From positions 186,001-250,000 of the forward strand of contig NW_008805090.1 in NCBI RefSeq assembly GCF_000004825.1: a stretch of DNA of 64,000 nucleotides, in the 5' to 3' direction. Origin of the DNA: Heterostelium album PN500 (lineage: Eukaryota; Evosea; Eumycetozoa; Acytosteliales; Acytosteliaceae). A model generated the notes under the pieces. It ran no database searches. It was not told the DNA's origin and saw nothing but the letters and a program-made list of their open reading frames with translations. This document shows, piece after piece, positions 48,189 to 60,046 of this stretch (the first letter of the stretch is position 1; every line of letters starts with the position of its first letter). The position numbers and the translations under genes were made by a program.

Positions 48189-49253
48189 GGTGGAATTTCT
48201 TTTTATAACATATATTGTACAAAAGATATAATCAATAAAAAACATCTTTATTTAAGTAGATAGAATATTTCTTTTCAATTTATCAAAATTCAAATTCAAA
48301 AACCGAGTTTGGAGTGTTTTCATTCCCATCACATACTGCTATAGAAAATAAATATGTGGATAATTTTGATCAAAATATAAAGTAAATCTATTTATCTACT
48401 CCACAAATGGAGAACAGAATTAAATTTAATCAAAAGGTTTAACTAAGAATTCGTAGAGAGTTTCGTTCACTTGAACCATCCAAAGATCAAAAAACATAAA
48501 ATATTTATTTTCAAAAAGGATAGTGTATAGTATGAAAGAATATGAAACAAATAAATACTTCCAGATCATTAAAGTGAAAAGGTGGTAAATTTAATTCTTT
48601 GAATTAAATAACGCAAAATCCTTGCTTAAAACGTCGCTATGATTATTTTTTTGGTTTAACGTTCGAATGACCAACACCAGGCCAAAAATCAATTTTTTTG
48701 TTTTTTTATGATTTTATTTTTTTTTTCAACCATTTTTTCAAAAAATTGTTTATTAGATATATAACTAATAAACAATTAATTAATTATATATCTTTTATTT
48801 TCTATATTATATTATCTTTTCTTTTTATTTTATTATTATTATTATTGTATCAATAGACTTATTACTTTTTTAAACTTTTATTATTACTTATTATCAACAA
48901 CCAAATAGATACCTCTATAAACATTACAATAGAATCTAGTACTCCCACACACCAACTACACACATTTCACAAATCTACATCTCCAACACCCAAAAATCGA
49001 TTATTTTACTTTTTAATTAATTTTTTGTTTTTGATTATTATTTGATTGATAGCAAACGCATTTCTCTTTCAATCATTTTTCAAGAATATTATTTGTAATA
49101 ATAGTAGTAATAATAGTAATCAATAAAGTTGTATCAATATCAAATAATTAATAATTTTAAAAATAAATAAATAAAATAATAAAACTCTTTAATCATTTTT
49201 TTTTAAAATATAAATTTATATATAAATAATAATAAAATAATAATATTATTATT
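47938..49253. promoter_or_regulatory. Divergent spacer between rbm42 and the SNARE gene
   Basis: A 1.3-kb A/T-rich interval with outward-facing genes. It contains a run of 34 T at 48151-48184. No exon, tRNA or other RNA gene was recognised. Confidence 0.45.
48151..48184. repeat. 34-nt poly-T run
   Basis: An uninterrupted run of 34 T, the longest homopolymer in the window, beginning 213 bp upstream of the rbm42 start. Confidence 0.95.
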
Positions 49254-50153
49254 ATGGCCGATACATTAGCAGAGTTTGAACAAGAATTTAGAAGTCTTGC
49301 CGATGAAATAGATAGAGGAACCAAAGAGATTCAGAGAGCGGTCGGAAAGAAACAACAGTTTGACGTTAGAGCAAAAGCAGAGCTATTAGATGGAAGATTG
49401 AAAAGAGCAAAAGATGGTATGTTGTTTTCAAGCAATTAAACAAGTAAATCTGATGATAACTTACTTTTAAATTTTAAACTTTTAGTATTAAAAAGTTATA
49501 GAAGAGAATATAGAGAGTTGGAAAAGAAAGATCAAGCGGAATATGCTACAAAGGCAACACAGTTTGAAGAGATTATAAAGACGATCGAGAATGATTTGCG
49601 ATGGGCAGAGAAACAGAATGAAGGTGGTAGCACACCTTCCGGTGGTGCCGAGACATCGACTCCACAGGACGACTACAATCAAACAATGATACAAGCAAAG
49701 AATATACAAAAGAAAGATATAGAAGCCGTGACCAGAATGCAACAAGAAGCTATACAAATAACACAGGTACGTAGTGTTAGTTTAACATAAACAAATGTGA
49801 AATGAAAACAATGAAAACAATGAAAAGCTATGGATATTTATTAATAATGAATATAATTATAGGTTGGTACAGCTACATTAGAGGAGATGGCAATTCAAAC
49901 TGAACAGATGAAGCGTATTGATAAACATTTGGACGAAGTCGATAGTAATTTGAAGTTGGCGACCAGACAGATGAGAGCGTTCGCCAGAAAGATGGCTACA
50001 GATAAATTGATTATGGGATTGGTACTGCTGATTGTGTTGGCTATTATTTTTGTTATTGTATGGAGTATTGTTAAACCGAGTAAATCGACAGACTCTGTGA
50101 GAGACAGAGTTACAACCGGTGGTGGAACCACAGGCACATCAACAACCAGTTAA
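49254..50153 (+). CDS. Q-SNARE of the NPSN/Qb type
   Basis: Three exons (49254-49416, 49486-49766, 49863-50153) give 244 residues. An N-terminal helical region (residues 1-100) contains VRAKAELLDGRLKRAKD and YRREYRELEKKD. The SNARE motif spans about 145-205 with TLEEMAIQTEQMKRID, a Gln-containing centre, and LKLATRQM. A single C-terminal membrane helix (MGLVLLIVLAIIFVIVW) is preceded by ATDKLI, as in plant NPSN SNAREs. The tail after the anchor is about 28 residues, Thr/Gly/Ser-rich, and would face the lumen. NPSN proteins act in membrane fusion at the plasma membrane and cell plate in plants; their role in amoebae is inferred. Vti1 is the main alternative. Confidence 0.8.
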
Positions 50154-51501
50154 ATATTTAATTTTAATCTTATTTATATATATATAAATTACCCCAAATA
50201 ATAAACAAGTAATAATAATAGTAATAGTAATACTAACTAACAAAACAAAACAAAAGCAATACAATACACACAACATTTATTCTATTTTTTTTTCATGATT
50301 TGTATAAAATCAAATTAATTCAATCTCTGCAAGAAATTACAACTCCAACTCCAATCAAACTTATCTTATCTTGTCTCATTTTAAACCAAAGCGTCAAAAG
50401 GTCGAACTGCTTTAATACAAACAAAACGAACATTAACAACAACAACAACTTCAACAAACAACCCTGCATACTTAAAAATATATTTATTTTTGAAACCAAT
50501 TAAAATAATAAAGAGATAAATGATAAACTATTGATATCTATTAAATATTATGATTTATTAACTTTAAAGATTAAATGAAAACCAAAAAAAAAATATCAAA
50601 AATATATATAAATATCTCTTAAGTTTTTTATTTTTATTTTTTTCCTATTAAATCTGTTCATTTTATTTTTATTTGTTGATTAGGTTTTCAGTTGTCCAAT
50701 ATCTGTTTTGAAGAGTTGAGAATATTCATCTTTCTCTTTCAATAACAACACACATAAACACTAGACAGTTTGTTTTGCACCAGTCCACAAAGAAAGAACT
50801 ATCGTATTCGTGTTATTCGGTACCATTTAAAATATTATTAGTTGAACTGCTGCACTATCTGTTGTTGTTATTCTTGTTGATTAAAGTTATTGTTAACATT
50901 AGTTGCTGTGGTTGTAGGTGTTTTTGTGGTCGTGGCAATAGATTATAAAGTTGTTGTTTATGATCTCGAAGATAAAAATGAAAAAATTGCCCAGTCATGA
51001 AAATTTGTGTGGAACAACCATAGCTATGTTAAAAAAGATAAAATTTCACCTATATTTTATCATTTGTTATTTGTATTCATTGTAAATATCGGCACAGTAT
51101 TTGGAAGAGAAATACTCAAATTTTACACATTATTTTTTTATTTATTCAAAATAACCGTTTCGAGATTTAAAAACTAAAGTAAAAACAAACACCTACGGTT
51201 TTGGTGATTATTTGAGGTTAGTTTTGAAACTCTCCATAGTAAATAACAAAAGAATTAATGATGTTATAATCCAACATTGTTTTAAGTTTATTTGGAAGTT
51301 GAAAATTAAATATTTTAGGGAGTGGTGAATCTTCACCAATTTACTGTTTGGATAATGTGACTAACCTAATTGGTAACATCAAACAAATTTAACATGAGAT
51401 AAAAATTTATTTGATACAATTTAAATTTTGCAGAGACCAAAACATATTTAAAGAGATCATTTAAACCTTTTTACCTCACTTCAAAAAAATAAATAATCAA
51501 C
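50154..51501. other. Spacer before the eight-cysteine peptide gene
   Basis: A 1.35-kb interval. Just after the SNARE stop the sequence is C/A-rich 3' untranslated type. 50640-51000 has a somewhat higher G/C content with T/G-rich runs but no coding frame. The last 100 bp before 51502 resemble a promoter with A-runs. Confidence 0.35.
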
Positions 51502-51759
51502 ATGATGAAATTTCAAACAAGTATTCTTATCCTCTTTGTCTTAATTTCTACTTTTCATACCATTAGAGTTGTAGAAGCTGATTGCAATAATGCCTTTGAT
51601 TGTACCATAGTATGCGACATAATTAAGGGCAAATGTGTCTTTCCTCTTGATGGTTCCCCCGTAACCCCTGACACCCCTTGCTCACTATTGGATAACCCTT
51701 GCTTATCATTATTAGGAAATTGTGATCTAACCTCTGGGGAATGTTTCGCAGAAGACTAA
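51502..51759 (+). CDS. Small secreted eight-cysteine protein
   Basis: Intronless, 85 residues. A signal peptide (about residues 1-27, a hydrophobic core of Ile/Leu/Val/Phe, then VVEA) is followed by 58 residues with eight cysteines in two similar groups of four: Cx5Cx3Cx6C and Cx6Cx6Cx6C. The mature part is acidic with no lysine-rich tract, so it is not an obvious cationic antimicrobial peptide. The pattern CDLTSGEC/CDIIKGKC resembles repeats in dictyostelid secreted/prespore-type Cys-rich proteins, here cut to a single module. Start context AAACATGATG offers two adjacent ATGs. It stands alone, with non-coding sequence on both sides. Function unknown. Confidence 0.7.
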   Translation: MMKFQTSILILFVLISTFHTIRVVEADCNNAFDCTIVCDIIKGKCVFPLDGSPVTPDTPCSLLDNPCLSLLGNCDLTSGECFAED

Positions 51760-52573
51760 AGACCAGTGCTACCTTAGGAAAAAATTGATATAAATACCAA
51801 AATTTTCACCAAACACAAATACAATTCAATAAAAATATTTTGGACTCCAAAATCAACATCAAAAATAAAAATTGTTCAATTTAATTTTAACACAAGGGTA
51901 GTTTTTCAGTTCTGAGCAAAGTGCACAAATTTTTATGTGAGAGAATTTTAAATTATTGAGGTTTTTTTCATTTGCTTGAGATAATCAAAAATTGATTATT
52001 TCGTGAATGAATGTACGAATCAGAGAGTATTAGTGTACAGGTTTTTAAAGCGAATGGATGGTTATTAATATAGATAGGACTTATTGAGGGCAACTTTTGG
52101 AGCATCGGATTCATGGGAGGTAGCAATAAACTGTGGAGATAAGGCCTTACTTAGGTTGTCAACAAATATATTGAACTTTGGTTTAGTAATCTCGGCTTTT
52201 GTCATATGTATGGTATATATATTGATGTATTCGGCAAGGAGAATACCAATAGCCACCAGCTGTTGTGAATTCCATACATTTATATTTAACAAAAATTAAA
52301 TTAAATATTTTTAATTGTTCTTATCAAATTGAATTATTACCTATTAAGTTGAGAAAGAAAGAAGTTCGATATTAAATTTAATTTTTAAAAAATAAAATAA
52401 ATTTTTAGAGTGTGATGTTCATGAACATCAAAAAACACCAATTTTTTAAATCATTTTTAATAATACATATTTGTAAATAGTTAGTTTTATTAATCAGATT
52501 TAAACCTTTTTTTTTTTTTTATATTTATATATATTTGCTTTTATAATTGCTTTACAATACAATAAAGATAAAG
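51760..52573. other. Spacer before psmD13
   Basis: An 814-bp interval. It contains an open minus-strand stretch (52065-52292, listed separately) and otherwise A/T-rich sequence. Confidence 0.35.
52065..52292 (-). pseudogene. Possible gene remnant without a start codon
   Basis: An open minus-strand stretch of 75 codons that lacks an ATG and has no upstream exon that I can find before psmD13 begins at 52574. Base composition (about 38% G/C) is coding-like against the surrounding A/T-rich spacer. The translation (starting NINVWNSQQLVAIGILLAEY) matches nothing I know. It could be a decayed exon or chance. Confidence 0.25.
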
Positions 52574-54141
52574 ATGACAAAACCACTTGAATTTTTAGAT
52601 CACTTAAAAGTTAGTTTCCCAACTTTGATCGACCAAATACAAAAACTTAGAGAATATTATGATAATAAGTAAGTAATAAAAAAGTAGATCAACAAATTAT
52701 ATATATATAACTTATTAATAAAATATAAAACAATATTATATTAAAATTAGATTATGGCATCAGTTAACCACACAAATTGAAGAATTCATTGAGAATCCAC
52801 AATTGTTGCAAAAGAAAGAGTTGATCAATCTCTACGAATTGTTTATTAAGGATTTCGAAACAAAGCTTAAACCATTGAGTTTGGTATCGATTTGCATTGT
52901 CATTAGTTCTCAATTAGGTATTTATTTTTGCACTCTATTAATATCAGTCATCATCAATGTTAATCGATTTTAATATATTTATATATTCAAATTTAAAATA
53001 GATAATGAAGGATCAATGAAATTCATTCAACAGATTTCAGAAAAGGTAAAGAAGGATAAGTCAGGTTACATTCTATCGTTGTCATTCATTGCATCCAGAC
53101 ATCTCGATGCACACCAAATCACAGAGGCCAAGCAAACCATTGAGACCGCCAGAGAGGAACTCAAGGGTATCACCGGTCTCGAACCAATCGTATATGCTAC
53201 ATTCTATCAAGTTTGTACTAATTATTGCAAGGTATGTTTGTTGAGTTTTCATTTATTCATTTTAAGTGAGAAATAATAATAATATTAATATTTATTAATA
53301 CTTTATAATATAAATTTAAACAGTTGAAGAAATCATATGGTGAATTTTATCAGAATGCATTACTCTATTTATCATACACCAGATTGGAAACACTCTCTGT
53401 TTCAGACCAACAAACACTCGCATTTGAATTGGGTATTGCTGCCATCATTGGTGAGAATGTATATAGTTTCGGTGATTTAGTATGTATTATTTATTGTTAC
53501 TACTATTATATCATGCCTAATAGTTATACTAACAATATAATATATATAGATTGTACATCCAATTCTTAGATCTTTGGAGAATACAGAGGCTGCTTGGCTC
53601 ATTCATCTATTGAAGGCATTCAATATCGGTGATATTGCACAATACGAACAATTATTAGCAAAATATCGTGATTCTATTTCTAAAGTTGTAAGTAGATAAT
53701 AGATATATTTAGATATAGATAATAGATATATATATAGATTGATTAGAGAATATAGATATTAATAGTTTTTTTTTTTTAAAATAGGCCGATTTGAATAATA
53801 ATCAACAACAATCATTACAGAAAATAGCAATTCTATCATTGTTGGACCTTGCTTTTAGAACACCATCGGATAAGCGTATTCTTCCATTCCAAACTATTGC
53901 ACAAACCACCAAGTTGCCACTCGGTGACATTGAATATCTCTTGATGAAGGCATTGTCATTGAATTTGATCAAGGGTAACATCGACCAGATCGATCAGAAC
54001 ATCATGATCACATGGGTCACCCCAAGAGTCTTGGATCTCAACCAAATCGCTACAATGAAAGGTAAAATCCTTGATTGGACCAGCAAGACTCAGATGTCTC
54101 TTGGTATCTTGGAGACAGACACCGTTGATCTCGTTGTTTAA
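52574..54141 (+). CDS. psmD13: 26S proteasome regulatory subunit Rpn9 / PSMD13
   Basis: PCI-domain lid subunit needed for assembly of the 19S particle. Six exons (52574-52668, 52751-52917, 53002-53231, 53324-53479, 53550-53687, 53785-54141) give 380 residues, close to the 376 of human PSMD13. Recognisable parts are LWHQLTTQIEEF, YELFIKDFETKL, FYQNALLYLSYT and the PCI winged helix KIAILSLLDLAFRTPSDKR with PLGDIEYLLMKALSLNLIKG. The end MITWVTPRVLDLNQI is also typical. All introns are short and A/T-rich. With psmD3 35 kb away, two lid subunits lie in this window, probably by chance. Confidence 0.95.
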
Positions 54142-55011
54142 ACCATCAAAACTTTATTAATCAAATAATAGCACAGTAACAACAACAACATCATCAAAAA
54201 CAACAATAACAACATTCGAATGTATAACATCACATAGATCATAACATCACACAACATAAACAAACAACAACAAAACTAATCAAAACTTATATACATTATT
54301 AAATAAATACAATAATCAAAAAAAAAAAAAAAACAACATCATAATTATTATTATTATTGTAATCAAATCTAAAAGTTATAGTTAACTCTAACTCTAAGAA
54401 TTTAAAGTTTCTTGAATTTGTTTCCGACCCGAGGAAAGGAAGGTGATCGAAGATGAACAATTTTAAAATTTCACGTTCTTAGATTGATCTACCAACCAGG
54501 TCACCAAAATCATCATAATCGAAATTTTAATTTTTTTTTTTTGTTATTTTTGTAAATTAAAAATTTAATTTATTTTTTATTATTTATAAAACTTTAGGTT
54601 TTTTTATTATGTTTTAATAAATAATATACTTTGCAGCAAATAATAAAAAAAACATCATTGTTCTAATAATATTAATATAAAACTTTTAATTTATTGTACA
54701 TATATTTCACAAATTTCACACACAAACACACTCACACAGAGACAACCACACTACTCATCTCATTCTTTGTTGTTAACTATTAGTTTAATTTGTTTGTTTT
54801 TATATTGTAAATTTTTGTGTATATTATAATCGTTCTCAAATATATATAACCTCTTTTTTTTTTTCCTAATTCCATTTGCGCTTAAATTTATTTTTTTATC
54901 TATATATAAAAATATATTTGATATAATTTAATCTTAATAATATATATATATCCTAATAATAAATATAAAACTATTTTTAATATTTATCTAAAAATAAACA
55001 AAAAATAAAAA
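54142..55011. other. Spacer between psmD13 and the thioredoxin-fold/PH-like gene
   Basis: An 870-bp interval, C/A-rich immediately after the psmD13 stop and then strongly A/T-rich. A slightly G/C-richer patch at 54400-54510 has no coding frame. Confidence 0.35.
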
Positions 55012-56070
55012 ATGGATTATGATGCAAATTTTGTAGGTTATTAGTTTTTTTAAAAAAGTTTAATTTATGATGACTGATTTTAATTTTAAATTTATTTTAT
55101 TTGTATAATTAAATATAGGGTGTTACTATCTATGTAGATCATCATAGAACAACCATCAAAGGTATTAATTTACAATTGGCTTTAGCTAAATTCTTTTTGA
55201 CACATGGCGTTCATAGAAATTACATTACAATCTATGACATTGGAAACAATTATGAAAAGCAAGCAGAGATCAAGAATCACTCAAAGAAGATTCCAAAGTA
55301 CCCATATATAGGTATTAATGGTAAATTATGGGGTGTAAGTAGATTTTAGCTTATTTATTTTTTCGAAATCAGTTTATTAATATGTGTGTTGGTTATATAG
55401 GAAGGATGTATGGTTGATGAGAAAGCAGGTGAAATTGTAGAGTTGATTCAACCACTCGTCAATGCCGTACCAGACGAACAGAAATCGGTGGTTGTCGATG
55501 CATTTGTCAACGACCAACAAGTGTCAGAGAAAGAGATCACCGCTGAGACCTCACTTCAACTCGGTTACACAGATGCCGCTATCAATGTCACCGAGTGGTT
55601 GTTGTTTGGTTTGGTCAAAGGTGTTGTTTCCTCCACCTGGAGAGCCAACACTCCACCACTTCCAGAGTTGGACGAATCCGACTTTGAGTGCGAAGTAATC
55701 AGAACCAACTGGTACGGAAGACACCAATTCCGTAAATACAGATTCACACCCCAAGAAATCTTTAGACTTAGTGATGGAGTTGTCAGAGCAACTCTATTTT
55801 ATAAAGATATTAAGGAACTCAAACAAGTTGACAAGAAAAATATTATTTTAACGTAAGATTATATAATAATTTTTAACTTTGCAAATAGCAATTAATAACT
55901 AACTTTTATTATTTAACAACCAACTATTATTTAGTATTGAAAATGGAGAGGCTCAATACATTGAAGGTGTTGAAAAGGATATTAGCAAGATAATTGAAAT
56001 CGTTACATCAAGATCATACTTGGCACCAACCGGCGAAGATAGCTGGGCATCTACAATCGCTTCTCAATAG
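55012..56070 (+). CDS. Thioredoxin-fold / PH-like protein
   Basis: Four exons (55012-55032, 55119-55334, 55401-55852, 55935-56070) give 274 residues. Residues 8-90 look like a glutaredoxin/SH3BGR-type fold: strand GVTIYVDHH, helix INLQLALAKFFLTHG, strand NYITIYDI, then YPYIGINGKLWG ahead of the final helix. The position of the redox CxxC is taken by HHRT, so no thiol chemistry is expected. A central acidic helical part (90-185) leads to a C-terminal PH/GRAM-like sandwich (RKYRFTPQEIFRLSDG, RATLFYKDIKEL, then a final helix). A very short first exon of seven codons is needed to keep frame. No named orthologue is recognised. A lipid- or protein-binding adaptor is a guess. Confidence 0.7.
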
Positions 56071-56287
56071 ATTATATGTATATATTAAGTACGAAGCTGA
56101 TGTATATTTATAACTATCTATATATTTTATATATTTATGTAACTATATTATATATTTAATAAAATAAAATTTCTATTTATTTTAAAATATAAATTTGATC
56201 ACAAATTATTAATTCTTTGTAATTACACAACACTCTGAGTATTATACTATTATATTTATTTATATATGTACAACAATTTATTTTTAT

Positions 56288-59200
56288 TTAGTCAAAAGAT
56301 ACATAGTATTTCTTAATTTCATATGATATCTCTGTCTCTGGAATAAAGTGTTGAGAACTCTTGAGCGCTTTGAAACATTTCAATATGATCTGTGTGAATT
56401 GCTTGTAGATATTGAACAAACGATCCAAGATGATCTGGAATATCTTTGTTCCGTTTCTAAAGTTAGGGAAAAGCTGGGTGACGATTACATTCATCTCTTC
56501 GATTCCAGTTCGCCAATTCTGATAGAAATCCTTCAATACCTTCTCGTGTATCTCTTTCTTTAGTCTCGGATGATTGATTTCCTCCACTGTATACTTGTTT
56601 ATTAGAGGAAAGAGCTCTTTGACAATTAAAATCATATCCTTGAAGTAGGGATACGAATTCAACTGTTCCATTGCAAATAAATCAGACTCTTGTTCATACA
56701 ACACAGTAAAGTAATTTTTATCATCCATATTTGGTGTTTCATTTTCCTGCAATCATTTAATGATTGATTGTTAGATATATATTGTTAGTTAGATATATTT
56801 GTTTGTTTGTTTGTTTGTTTGTATGTTTATTATTGTTACTTACAGATAATATAGTTAAAATTAAATCATAATTATTTAAAAGGAATATACTACGGTTGTT
56901 TTTCTCTTTGATTTCGTCAGACATCTTCATGAGCAGTTTAGGAATGACCGCCCTGAACATATCGAGATACTCTCTGATCGTAGGTATAATCTCTTGTGGT
57001 AGGTGTTGAGAGAGTGTCGAAATCGATCCAATCAGCTCAGCATATCTTCTTATTACGTAGTGTGGTCTGTTCTCCTCGATCGGGCATAGCTCGCGAATAT
57101 TGGCATTCTTAACACTGTCGATATTCTCTGAGAACACAAAGTTTAGTCTATTCAAGGTGAGTAAGATCGATTGTTGGAATATTCTATCGGTACAATCCGA
57201 TTTACTCGTTGATTTCATTCTATATTTGTTGGTAATACATATAATCAATAACAGTGCAATTGGGTCGTATGTTGTTGATAAATAAGAATTTAAATTATCC
57301 TATTAATATTATTCAAAAATAAAAAGAGTTAATTAGTTAATCTATTCAATTTAATATAGTTATTGTCAAATATTATATTTACCATATATAATGATTCAGA
57401 TTTTCCAAATATTTGATTTGTACAATCTACGTCTGTAAGGAAAAACTCTTTGACATACATCGATTCGAATGAAATGGTATCCAAAATAAAGAAGATCATC
57501 GATCTGAAAATAGATTCGTATGACAACTTAATTTGATTGGATTGTGTAGTTGCTGCGCTGCTTGATCGTAGTGTTTGTGGATTGATAGCTGAACTGTCGA
57601 GTTCCAACATTATTTGATATCTTGATTCAACTGTGAATATACTAGATTTAATATTTAATTTATTGGTTTTACTACTAAAGAATCCTATATATATATTTAT
57701 ATAAATCATGTTAGTGATTTAGTATTCTATCAAAAGTATAATCGTCTATAGATTTTTCTCTTTTACCTTTGTTTTTATTCTCTGAAGTGCCTACTAAATC
57801 ATTCTTGGTGGTAGGGTCGAATTGTAGTTTAGTCAAGAAAGAGATATAGTCTTTGGTGTAGGATGAATAGAGCTTTTCAACTAAATCCTTATATTGTTCA
57901 AAGAGTTGCTTTGCTAATTTGCCAGAGTGTCTATAGAGAAAGAAGAATGCCTGTCTATAAAGTGTGAATTCCTGTTGTTTTGAATGTAAATTAGCCACTG
58001 ACTTTATCATTTGGAATTGATTTACAAAGAATCTATTAATCTTTTCTAATACCTATTTATATAGATATTATATCATTAAGTAAAGTTAGATTTGTTTGTT
58101 TGTTTATAATATTAAAGATAAAGTTTTGCTTTAACATACAATTGACAACATCTTTTGAAGATTATTAGCAACATCATCTGTAGCGGCGACATTGTTCATC
58201 TTTTGTGATTCGAAATGACCTATCTTTCTACTGAAAATCGATAGATACTGTAAATATTGATCGTTAACTTCACCTACTGATAATAAACTATTAATAGTAA
58301 TTATAATATTAATAACCATTAGCGTTAATTATGATATATATATATATATTTATATATACAAATCTCTCTTGATAAACATACTGTATAATATCATCTGGCA
58401 TTGAAAGTTCATCAATTACTCTATTTAATTTTTGAACAACATTCTTTCTGTTGTTGCACTTTACACTCTTTGATATTGATTTTTCCTGTAACTCTTTCAT
58501 CTCCTTTGAGATATTGGTGAGATCCGATTGAAACTTTAATAACATCTCTTCGAATCCACTTAGCAGATTATTACTCTCTTTCAATGTTTGATACATCATT
58601 GCAAATGTTTCTCTTTCATTTACATCTAATTAGATAGTAGTAGTAGTAGTAGTTGGTGATACATTATATTAGAATACAAATAATAACAAAATATCAATTT
58701 AAAATATGCTAATCTTACAATCTGGTATAATATCTTGATACATCTCTTTCATCTCTTGATCGTACTTTATCAATGCAGATTCTACCTCCTCAGAGTATTG
58801 TTTGATATCGATTCCTTTCTTATAGCATTCCGCTATGATTGTCTCTGTTGGTGCATACTGTCTTAGTAACTCTATGATAATATAAATAACATATATGTTA
58901 AACTGTTAGTATAATGAATAACAAACATTATAATGTTAGCAAGATGATTGATAATTAGTTGCATACCTTCTAGATCTTCGAGACCACCTAATGGTATGTC
59001 AGAGGTAGTGAAATCATAGTCGAATTTCAATTCCAATTCACCATCTTCATTGGCACCACCGGTGGCAGAAGATACAACACTCTCACTGTCGTCCTCTCTA
59101 CAATCGTTGATATTGCCGAACGACCCGATAGAAGATGCAAGACTGGGCGATAGAAGTGAACTCTTTACTTTGGGTGGTGGGTATTTCACACCGTTGATCA

Positions 59201-59651
59201 TCGGTGTTAAATTCGGTGAGAGATTAGCCACCGATGATAAACCATTGATTCCACCATTCATCATATGGTGGTTATGATGACCTGTTGTTGTTGTTGTTGT
59301 TGTTGATACTATATCACCATTGCTACTGCTGCTATTATTGGTTACCATGAGAGTGGGTGTTGTAACACCACCTGCAGAGGCATGTCCACTGTTGGTGGGT
59401 GTTGTCGATTGTATTGCAGTGTCTCCAGAGATATCGTTCAACTCTAAATGCGAAATCGACTGTACAATAGGTCTATCATAAGTCACATGATTGTTACTAC
59501 CACCACCACCACCATTGCTATTAGGTGTAGATGTTTTACTCATATTGTTATTACTACTAATATAGCTATTATTATTATTATTATTGTTATTATTATTATT
59601 TATTAATGATGGTTGAGGTGATTTTCCATTGGTTGCTGAACTCCTAAACAT
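56288..59651 (-). CDS. vps52: VPS52, subunit of the GARP/EARP tethering complexes
   Basis: GARP tethers endosome-derived vesicles at the trans-Golgi. Eight exons (59651-58967, 58871-58719, 58625-58382, 58287-58140, 58052-57767, 57684-57383, 57299-56844, 56746-56288) give 910 residues. The first 200 residues are Asn/Ser/Gly/Thr low complexity. Diagnostic segments are the coiled coil with LQEKSISKSVKCNNRKNV, FLYRHSGKLAKQL, the junction-spanning KGFFSSKTNKLNIKSSIFT, LSYESIFRSMIFFILD, RPHYVIRRYAELIGS, FLLNNYDLILTIL and the end region FPNFRNGTKIFQ. Exons 3 and 5 could each read further into the intron; donors at 58381 and 57766 were chosen because they restore the VPS52 alignment. Human VPS52 has 723 residues; the excess is the N-terminal low complexity. 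Confidence 0.93.
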
Positions 59652-60046
59652 TTTTTTTTAATATCTTGTTGTCAATTCAAAAAAGTTGTGATTTTTTAAA
59701 ATTTTTTTAAAATATTTTTTTTTTGGTTTTAGATATTAATCATATTAATTATTTAATGACTCATTTGGAAGTATACAAAGAATTTTAATAATATTCCTAA
59801 AATTTTGATTTTGTTTAATCTTTTAAAAGACAAATTGTTCCTCTTTTGAAAGTTTTAGTTTGTGGTAAAGAGATCTGAAAGATATCTTCTATGCTAAGTT
59901 AAAAAAATCCCAACTTTGAAATAAAATCAACTCTGAATAAAAAAAATTTCATTTTCTTCTTATTAATGAATATGAATTTATTAGTTTAGTTTATTATTTA
60001 CATAATTTTATTGTTTTAATTTCTTATTTTATTATCGGGTATTATA
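59652..60046. promoter_or_regulatory. Promoter interval of vps52
   Basis: A 395-bp A/T-rich interval between the vps52 start and the stop of the seven-span protein gene. Oligo-T runs flank the vps52 start. No other feature is seen. Confidence 0.4.

Noticed and set aside
57330-57709. Translation of intron sequence as an extra N-terminal part of a minus-strand gene
   Set aside because: It is the read-through of VPS52 exon 6 into the preceding intron; the splice sites restore the family alignment.
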